DNA from: Caenorhabditis remanei
Lineage: Eukaryota; Nematoda; Chromadorea; Rhabditida; Rhabditidae
Direction of reading: 5' to 3'
DNA: 64,000 nt
Assembly (NCBI RefSeq): GCF_010183535.1
Contig: NC_071331.1
Location: 8,432,001-8,496,000 of the forward strand
Below are positions 55,802 to 64,000 of this stretch, piece by piece (position 1 is the first letter of the stretch; each line of letters starts with the position of its first letter). A program made the position numbers and the translations under genes. The notes below the pieces were generated by a model. That model did not search any database. It had not been told where the DNA came from and worked only from the letters and a program-made list of their open reading frames with translations.

Positions 55802-58800
55802 ATGAAACGCAAAACACTAAACGCTCACAATTCACGAGGAGGAGCCCCTCCACCAACTAGTCTTGAACCAAAGACGAAAAAGACAAAACCAGAAAGTCGA
55901 TCACATGAAAAAGAAGAAGAAACTGTAGACCACACAAGAACGGACAAGAAGAGAAAATATCAAACATCAACTAGTTCAGTTCAGAATCAAGGAGGATTTT
56001 TAGAAGAAAAGAAAAGACAATCTAAGCCAGCCAGAATAGTTTCGACACGAAGACGTGAGTGATAATGAAAACATAAAGAATTTCAATTATTCATTTTAGA
56101 TGGCAAAGGACCGCAGCGAAAAATGCAAATACGAGACTTTGAAAGAAGCGAGACCTTTCCAACACCAGAGGAAGAAGAGTTCTTCACAGAAAACGTTATA
56201 ACTTCTAATGAACCACATTTTCGAAGACACAACAGCCAGTTTCTGATTGCGGACACCGTCAGAATGAAATTCATCAATCTTGATAAAGTAAAAGACAACA
56301 AGATACTCCATCAACATGTGGCCAAGCTCTTGGACATTTTTATTCGTAAAATGCTCAAAAAAGCTGGAGGAAATCTGAAAACAACCAAATATTGGCTTCA
56401 GTAAGTTTTATCATACTTTCAAATCTTAAGAAGAACGTTTACAGACTGAACCATGATGGGTATACCGATAGAGATGGTTTCTTTGTAACCCACAAAACGT
56501 ATGCAGTGGCTGATGGAGGAGTGATAATGAATGAAATTGCTAAGCAGATGCAATCTAATAAAGAGCTACGCTTAGATGAAAGTTTTACTGTTGCTATGAA
56601 CGTTTTCAAGGATAAACAATCACAACTACGAGGCAGGGGAACACAGAATACTCGGAAAACTGATAAAATTGAAAAAATAAGAAAAACACTATTGGTAAGG
56701 CATACTGTCTTTTGTCAAACTATAATATATTTTATAACAGAAACAACATTTTGGTGTTAGCCTCAGCAGGATCACAGGGATGAGCCACTGTCTACCAAAA
56801 GCACTTGCACTAGGAAAACTGGAAAGTGATATAGAAACTACGACCAACGGAGACGAAAGGCAGAAATTGGAAAAATTTTATCGAAGCCTCGTAAGACCAG
56901 AGGTACTTTTAGACTCTTTGATTGTCCGTAATATGTGCTTTTTACAGATAACCCCAAAATTCAAAAGTGAATCACAAGGAAAGCTTGCCAAGCAGCTTTT
57001 GGCCGATGCAGGGATGGATGTGAACAAAGAGGAGCATGGCCGAAAAGATCTTATAGAGCTTGCAAATTATCTTTCAAACTATCAAATAATATTGTGGACT
57101 GCAAACAAAAATCAAGCCGTCCCAACTGAAGAAAAGCGATTCAATCCCGATGGCAAAGGATTTATTGGATTATTTTATTATGAGGGACATTATGAACATG
57201 TGAATCACACCAAAGGAAAACAAGCATCAAGGTAAGTTATCAATTTATTGTTATAAGAGATTTTATTATTAGGTTTTGTTTCCAATGCTCTACTTTTGAC
57301 GACAATCAGCATTGTCGAAGATGTAAAGCCAAATGCAAAAGATGTGGTGCCACAGGATGCAAACAAGAAGATGAGAACATTCATTGCAGCTTTTGTAATA
57401 TTTACTTTCGAAGTAAAACGTGTTTTGACGCGCATCTCACCGCAAAATCAAAGAAGGGGTTGTCACATTGCAAGAAATATAGCAGGTAACTAATCAATTA
57501 GACAAACATTAGTAATGTCTTACAGATGCGAAAAGTGCAATAAAATTGATAGGTCAGAGAGGATTCTTGGAGAAACACACGTATGTAACGCGAACGAGTT
57601 CTGTTCCATATGCAGGGAGAAAGCATTGAAGGGACATGCCTGTGCTCACCACGTCCCTGACGAGAAGGAAAAGTTGAGGAAACGAGAAAACCAAAAGCAA
57701 TGGGCTATTATCGTGTATGATATGGAATGTATTGTGTCAGAGTCAGGAAAATTCAATGGTAAGAAACATAAACAATCAAAGTATAAGCTTTCTTTTTCCA
57801 GGACATATTGAAAGAGGTCCCAAGCACAAGCCCAACTTTATTTGTGTAAGAATGATCTGCAGTGATTGTCGAGGAGAGGAAGGATGCCAATTATGTGCCC
57901 AACCATGGACCTACAGCTACAAGAATTTTCCACCATTCAAAAACAACAAACACGATTCTCCATTAGCCAGTTTTGCAGATTTCCTACTACATAACCCACG
58001 GGCAGCCGGTGCATATGTGATCGCACACAATGGTGGAAGGTATGTTTCAATAGTTAACTTTTTCAACTTCCAAGATATTTTCAGGTATGACCATGTTATG
58101 TTGTTAGCAGAGCTCGATAGACAAGGAGGCACAAAGGCAAAAGAACCAAAAATTTTATTAAATGGGATGACAATCATAACGGCAGAGTTTGAATATGAGA
58201 AAAGAAAGCTGCATTTTCGTGATTCTTTCCAATACTTGCAAATGGGATTAGCAAAAATGCCTGGAGCTTTTGGCCTGGAGGGCGAGGCAAAAGGTTTCTT
58301 TCCCCACTTATACAATCATCCGGACAATTACGATAAAGAATTGAAAACGTTGCCATCAAAGGAATACTATAGCCCACAGTTCATGGCACCTTCTACAAAG
58401 AAAGAATTTGATGACTGGTATGAAAAGTGTTACCATGATGGATTCAAGTTACATGATGAGCTGCTAAAGTATTGCCAATCGGATGTTCGCATTCTCACGT
58501 TAACATTGATGTCTTTCATTGAGGTGAGTAAACTGTTTCAACCTGTTAGTATTTTTGTTTTTACAGATGTGTGAATCGACTTTCAATGGTTGGAACCCAA
58601 TTGTCAATGGATGTACTATAGCTTCCTATGTCATGTTCGTATTGAAGCACGAATACATAAAAAAAGGAGATGTTGGATATATTCCCGAGAATGGCTATGG
58701 AGGAGGAAATAATTCAATGTTAGCGTTAAAGTATATCCAATGGCTCGAGAAAATAGATCCAACACTACATTTAAAGTACAAATTACGCGGAGGAGAAGTC

Positions 58801-60898
58801 AAAATCGATGCTAATGGACATTCTTACTTTGCTGATGCTTTCAATGTGACCACAAATGAAGTTTTTGAGGTATATTTTCATTTTTGATACAAACCCATTC
58901 CATTTACACACACACACACACACAGACCCCAAGGAAGACTGACCCTCACAACAAGTGAGGTGAAGGAAATCTTTTTCTCTGTATCAAATAGTATCAATTT
59001 TATTTAACTTTTCAGATTTATGGATGTGTATGGCACGGGTGCCCAAAGTGTTATCCGGATCGGGACAAGAAATGTCCAATGAGACCCGACAAGACAATGG
59101 AAGCTTTGTATAAAGAAACAATGAAGAGAGAAGAAGATATTCTAAATGACGGATTCAATCTAAATTCTGTTTGGGAATGTGAAATATACGAACAGATGGA
59201 AAAAGATAGAGAGATGCAACAATTCTTTGAGCTAGTAAGTTTTCAAACAAATAGGCTAAACATAAAGTTTTCTTCAGAACAAGTACGATCAAAGACTCAA
59301 ACCACGCGAAGCATTATATGGAGGAAGAACACAGGCATTTCGATCAATGGCAGTTGCGATTGAAGACATACTTCTAAATTATTACGATTTCAATAGTTTA
59401 TACCCATATCTCAATGCAGGAGGTACAGCTTACCCGCGAGGAAACCCAATTGTGGTCGATAAGGACTTTCCCAATACTGATGAACCATTAAAACTCAAAG
59501 GTATGCATATTTTTCCTATTCTTACTAACATTTACATTATAGGAATTGTGTTTTGTGATGTACTACCCACACAAGACGCAGCCATGGGATATTTACCTCA
59601 GAAAATAATGAAGAAGCTCATGTTTGTTCTCTGTAGAACTTGTGCGAATAATCAGAATATTGAAGGAAAATGTACACATACCAAGGTCTCTGAAAGATTT
59701 TTGACTGGAGTATGGTGCACAGATGAGCTGAATAAGGCCGTTTCTAAAGGGTACAAGGTGCTCAAGTACCATGAAATCTGGCATTGGCCAGAAGAGGCTT
59801 GGGTCAAAGGAGGATTCTTTGCCGATTACATCAAGCCTCTATTGAAATTGAAACATGAAAGTAGTGGATGGCCAAAGGAAAATATGATGGATGAGGAAAA
59901 GAAAGCATACATCGCAAGAATATGGGAGATGGATGGAGTCAAACTGGATCCCTTGAAGATCATAAAAAACAAAGCACTGCGAAGCCTGTGCAAAATATTC
60001 CTCAATTCCGCCTGGGGTAAGTAGAAATCTATCGTCTTCTAATGTTGTTCCTTTTTCAGGAAAATTTGCACAGAACCCAATGAAAGTTGAGACAAGACTC
60101 ATCTACAACAGTGATGGACTTGCAATGGCCAATTTTTTCAACGATCCCAACTTTGAACCAACTGGACTGCTTCCTTATGGCGAACACAAACATTTCATAT
60201 CAAGAAAGCCCAAGAAAGACTTTCTCAAGACATCACCATTCACAAATCTTGCTATCGCGGCGATCACAACATGTGCGGCCAGGTTAAGACTCACTGAAGC
60301 TATAGAGAGAGTTGGAATAGAGAATATGATTTATTGCGGTATGTGAGTAAATGTAACACGAATACAACTATTATTTTTAGACACTGACTCTGTGATTTTC
60401 AAACAGAAGAAAGACAGTGATCCTCTTGGGGACCTCAAGGGAGATAATTTAGGCTACTTAACGAACGAAATTCCACCAGGGAATGAGTTGGTTGAAGCCG
60501 TAGCAATGGCTCCAAAGGTTTATGCATTGAAGATAAGAGACAAGGACGGCAACTACAGCTATACAGTAAAAGCAAAAGGAATGTGTTTGAACAGTGGCAA
60601 CACTGGAAGTATCAACTTTGACACTATGAAAGAAAGTGTAGGTATTAGTTCTGTTATGCTTTGGCCAACGTATTCTTTTCAGATGAATGCATTCATTCGA
60701 GATGGTGTAGCAACCCCCATGGAAGGCGAGATGTTAACGTTCAAAAGAGGAGATAATGCATTAGATGGCCTTTGGACCTTCAGATTGAAGAAGACTCTCA
60801 ACCCTCGAATGGACAAGGGACACTACGTTGATGGTGTTGTAGCACCATTCGGACAAATATCAGGAGATATACAATTAATTAATGATTATCCTTTCTAA
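55802..60898 (+). CDS. Protein-primed-type family B DNA polymerase (Maverick/Polinton)
   Basis: Sixteen exons: 55802-56054, 56100-56400, 56445-56694, 56741-56890, 56948-57231, 57273-57485, 57526-57758, 57802-58039, 58085-58523, 58567-58869, 59016-59234, 59278-59500, 59543-60016, 60060-60338, 60381-60637 and 60683-60898. They join in frame to about 1443 residues without stops. Order: a basic N-terminal part; a Cys/His-rich zinc-binding region (CFQC, CRRCKAKCKRC, CSFC, CSIC); a 3'-5' exonuclease with ExoI YDMECI, ExoII IAHNGGRYDH and ExoIII YCQSDVRIL; the element-type block YGCVWHGCPKC; then polymerase motifs A (YDFNSLYPYL), B (KIFLNSAWGKFAQN) and C (YCDTDSVIF). All key acidic residues are present. 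It would replicate the element's DNA. Most introns are 42-57 bp, as in worm genes, arguing for expression from the host nucleus. Confidence 0.9.
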
Positions 60899-62400
60899 CA
60901 TTGTAAATAAATATTGTAGAGACAAAACATTTGTACACATTTCATACACAATCTACACAATCTACGCACAATCTTTGCACAATCTTTGCACAAAAAATTT
61001 ATTGAAAAACAATCTATGCACAATCTCAAAACAAAAATTTGGCAGAGACACAATCTATGCACAAAAATTTTTTTGACAGAAATCAGTGTGAAATCTTACA
61101 AAAATTGAGAAAAAACAACACTTTTATCAGATGTTCAAAGCTTTTTTGTCAGTTTTTCATGTGAGCATGTCTGATTTCCCGATATATGTATGCATATATC
61201 AACGTTTTTAGTAATTTAACCTGAACATATACCCATTTTAAAGGCATAGCCATACATACAGGTCTATATTTTGATCCATATACATGCACTTTTACAATAT
61301 TTCGGTGTATATGCACAAGTTTTTGATATATTTCGGTGTATACGCACACGTTTTCACAATGTTTCAGTGCATATGCAGACATTTTCACAATTGTTTAATG
61401 TATATGCGTACATTGCTTGCATTATTTTAGTGTATACGCACAGATTTTCACAATACTTTAGTGTATATACACCCATTTTCACAATATTTTGATACATGCG
61501 CACAGATTTTTAAAATAATTTGATCCATATGCGTAGACTTTTGCAATATTTCTGTGTATACACATGTTTTCAAGATATTTTGGTGTAAATGCACACACTA
61601 TCACAATGTTTTAGGTGTATATGCACACTTTCTACATTATTTTTGGTGTATGCACACACATTTTCACGATATTTTGATACAAATCTAAACATTTTATTCT
61701 ATTTTCATACGTGGACATACTACTTTTCACGTATGTCTACACATTTTTACCTACAAGTCTACATTTTTTCGGGCACGTGCACACATTTATTAGTTGTTTT
61801 TCATTTTTTTTAATGTAAGATTACCTGATTTCGCGACATTTGTATGCATACATACCAACGTTTTAGTAATTTATTCTGAACATATACCCATTTTTACGGT
61901 GTTTCCATACATACACACCCACTTTTTGTGTATATGCACACACTTTCTCAGTTTTTATCCATTCTGATATAGTCATTTCACGATATTCTGATACAAATCT
62001 AACCATTTTACTCTATTTTTATGCGTTGGCACACGTTTTAGGCTAGTTTCCGTATTTTTCGTGCCCGTACATACATTTTACGTGTATATCTACCCTTTTT
62101 TTCGTGTATTTCTACATATTTTAGTGTATTTCTACACTTTTTTCGTATATGCACATACATTTTTCGTGCGCATACACATATTTTTATATGTGCCTACAGA
62201 TTTTTCGTGTATTTCTTCTAGTTTTTCATATACGCCTACATTTTTCATGTATACCTACATATTTTCGTGAATTTCCACAGAATTTTCGTGTTTGTCTGCA
62301 TATTCTTCGGGTATGCCTACATATTTTTCGGGTATATCTACATATTCTTCGGGTATGCCTACAGATTTTTCTCCAAAATGATAGGCTTTTCAATGTTTTG
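60899..62400. repeat. Degenerate minisatellite (about 30-bp units)
   Basis: From 61170 to about 62360 the sequence is a run of variants of TTTTCACAATATTTTGGTGT then ATATGCACACA, drifting to TTTTCGTGTATNTCTACATA-like units toward the right. The block 61150-61260 (GATTTCCCGATATATGTATG ... GAACATATACCCATTTT) recurs at about 61828-61920. The stretch 60940-61075 has several CAATCTNTGCACAAA repeats. Long chance frames here are Phe/Tyr/His-rich and not real genes. Confidence 0.8.
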
Positions 62401-63092
62401 TGTTGATACTTGATGAAAGTGCCATACATTTTGCACAAACACCGTATAGATTCAATAGTTTATGGACTTATTTTACATAAGCATGGGACTTTTCATCAAT
62501 TTAATGATAAATCCATTATAGTGTCCTTGAAGAGGGTGTGTAGCTTTAATAAGAATGATGATACGGACGCGCATTTTTGCATCTAGGGATGCATTACAAG
62601 AAAGATTTCTAGTTTTTGTTCAGAAATATACGCATTTCATCTACAAATGACAAAGTTCAAACGTATAAGCTTCATACTTTTATCAATAACCACTTATATT
62701 TGCTATCGCTTTTATCTATATGCATCTTTTCTTTACACTAGGAGGTCACGGTATATTACATTTTTCATGGACATATATTTACAGAGCATACTACATTCTT
62801 CTATTCTATCAACAAAAACACTAAGGTGTAGTTTTTCAATCATAGTTTGATAATGTATTTCAGGTGCGCAGCCAACACTGTGAGTAATATTCTTGAAGAA
62901 ATATGTGTGTACAGAATAGAACTGAATAGGGTGGCAACAATTTCCAGAAATGAGAAGACTTTTCTTGACCTATGCATTTTCTCTGTGTCTCTCACTATCT
63001 CTTACAGCTACTTATGGACTATTTTGTACCATTCCGTATTTTTAACGTCATCGTGATTGGTGATCTATTTCCTACGCTCTCGTCGTGCCATT
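62401..63092. other. Non-coding spacer 5' of the right Maverick gene
   Basis: AT-rich with no supported gene. A TTTCAG just after 62850 and short frames to 63056 do not show a recognisable protein. It presumably includes the promoter for 63093-63745. Confidence 0.4.
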
Positions 63093-63745
63093 ATGGATTC
63101 CTGTGAAGATTTTGATATGTGTGAGGACATGGACAAAATAGATTTGTGCTTGCCAACAAAGAAAGAGGATAAATCAAAACCATGCAATCATCAAGAGATT
63201 GAAGACCGTTTTCGTGAATTCAAGCAATCAACATACAAAGAAATTCAGCAGCTGTCTTGTGCTTTGAAGAAAGTTGGATATTCTCCTTTGTGTCCGGACG
63301 TCAAACGCCGAACAGATTTGGATTATATTCGCGAATGTTTGGATCGAATGACTGCTGACCAAGCTGTGTTTTACAGCCGAGCTGGTGAAGTATTGGTAGG
63401 GTGCTACGTCACTCCATTACGTCCGACTGAAGTTCAATGTGGTCAAGGAAAGCTTAACCTTTGTCAGTATTTTGCTGCTAAATGGTGCTATAGCATTGAT
63501 GACAACCAGTATGTAGTGATCAACGGATGTGGGGCTGCTTATCCTGTGTCAGAGCTGTTCATTGTCAGAGTTCCAAGGTAACTACACTTCTTTTAATCAG
63601 AAAATATATTAGTTTTTATAGACCTGAAGCTATGCAAAACGATAGAGAGGTTCGTGCTCAGAAGAAACGAGACAGCGGCATGAGATGGTCCATACCTTCA
63701 TCGGATATTTCTGGTGCTCGAGGAATTTTACGTTCTAACAAGTGA
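63093..63745 (+). CDS. Unknown Maverick-associated protein with YPVSELFIVRVP motif
   Basis: Two exons, 63093-63577 and 63622-63745, joined in frame; about 202 residues from MDSCEDFDMCEDMDKID. An acidic, Cys-containing N-terminus is followed by a helical charged part (EIEDRFREFKQSTYKEIQQL), a Cys-rich middle, and the block YVVINGCGAAYPVSELFIVR, then a basic tail (QKKRDSGMRW). That block matches the 54874-55535 protein in spacing and in the P-[IV]-SELFI core. I chose the 63093 start over 63057 because it lies after a basic, hydrophobic leader that looks non-coding. Function unknown; candidates are minor structural protein, DNA-binding accessory or cargo. Confidence 0.65.
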
Positions 63746-64000
63746 TATGATATTGTCAAATTTATGAATAATTGATCTTTATGTATATGTTTTGTGTGCT
63801 TACTCCTACTTGTTAATAATGTATCAATTGTACACGAAAAATGCAACAATTTCAGTTATACAACTTTTCTATAGTGCCTAAAACTGTGTGAATAAAGAAG
63901 TATACATAATGTGAAGTTGAAAGAAACAACTATAAACATGCAGTCTTTACCACAAAGTCATCAAAAATAAAAGAACTGACACGTCTTTGAATCAAATGGG
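63746..64000. other. 3' flank at window end
   Basis: AT-rich, with AATAAA-type polyadenylation words near 63890 and 63967. No further gene before the window ends. Confidence 0.4.

Larger units (their letters stand above)
53808..64000. mobile_element. Probable Maverick/Polinton DNA transposon, left portion
   Basis: The left end is placed at the break in F' (53808, starting AGTAGATTGG; Polintons begin with AG). The element runs past the window end, giving at least 10.2 kb, within the 15-25 kb usual for the group. The diagnostic gene seen is a protein-primed-type family B DNA polymerase (55802-60898). Integrase, packaging ATPase, maturation protease and capsid genes, if present, must be further right. 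The right terminal repeat and the 6-bp target duplication cannot be checked here, so the class is inferred from the polymerase and the position. Confidence 0.7.

Noticed and set aside
61170..62360. CRISPR-like array
   Set aside because: Units are adjacent and degenerate, without unique spacers, and the DNA is eukaryotic; it is a minisatellite.
53808..64000. Toxin-antidote cargo in the Maverick-like element
   Set aside because: Worm Mavericks are known to carry cargo, but neither flanking gene resembles a known toxin or antidote, so there is no sequence support for such a call.

Overview
The window is animal nuclear DNA, most likely from a nematode of the genus Caenorhabditis. It is AT-rich, with very short introns (about 42-60 bp, GT...TTTCAG), two exact copies of the 22-nt nematode SL1 spliced-leader sequence, and many small foldback transposons. 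I cannot name the species. It is not prokaryotic: there are no operons, ribosome-binding sites or CRISPR arrays.

Layout. The window holds most of two copies of one large duplicated block. Left block: 3' exons of an ANO8-type anoctamin gene (1-4532, cut by the window edge); a decayed extra copy of its last exons (7100-8489); then minus-strand genes A (8927-10230), B (10891-12726), C (13394-14982), D (17375-19252) and E (19903-24443, broken by a 3.0 kb insertion); and plus-strand gene F (26334-28141), divergent from E. Right block: the full anoctamin gene (31888-40339); A' (40766-46116, broken by retroelements); B' (46767-48545); E' (49118-50650); and divergent F' (52547-53807, cut off by a large transposon). 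Right-block anoctamin and flanking sequence is nearly identical to the left block at an offset of 35,745 bp.

Genes A-F form a local family whose recognisable content is two or three CUT-type DNA-binding domains per protein, with no homeodomain. There are two kinds of N-terminus (A/B/D and C/E/F) and three CUT types (CUT1, CUT2, CUT3) gained or lost by gene. They are probably nuclear DNA-binding proteins, and I know of no described function for them.

Mobile DNA. A 1.62 kb foldback element splits the first coding exon of the complete anoctamin. A 1.56 kb Tc1/mariner-like foldback sits at 28820-30374. A BEL/Pao-like retroelement with gag (41151 to about 45441) has destroyed A', and a short Ty3/gypsy-like element with identical LTRs (41204-42810) is nested in its LTR. 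The BEL/Pao-like element carries SL1 twice, once at the tip of a perfect 18-bp hairpin. From 53808 to the window end there is a probable Maverick/Polinton element with an intact-looking 16-exon protein-primed-type family B DNA polymerase (55802-60898), flanked by two distantly related small genes.

Best candidates for something undescribed are the SL1-bearing retroelement leader (43077-43575), the homeodomain-less multi-CUT gene array, and the Maverick with its paired flanking genes.
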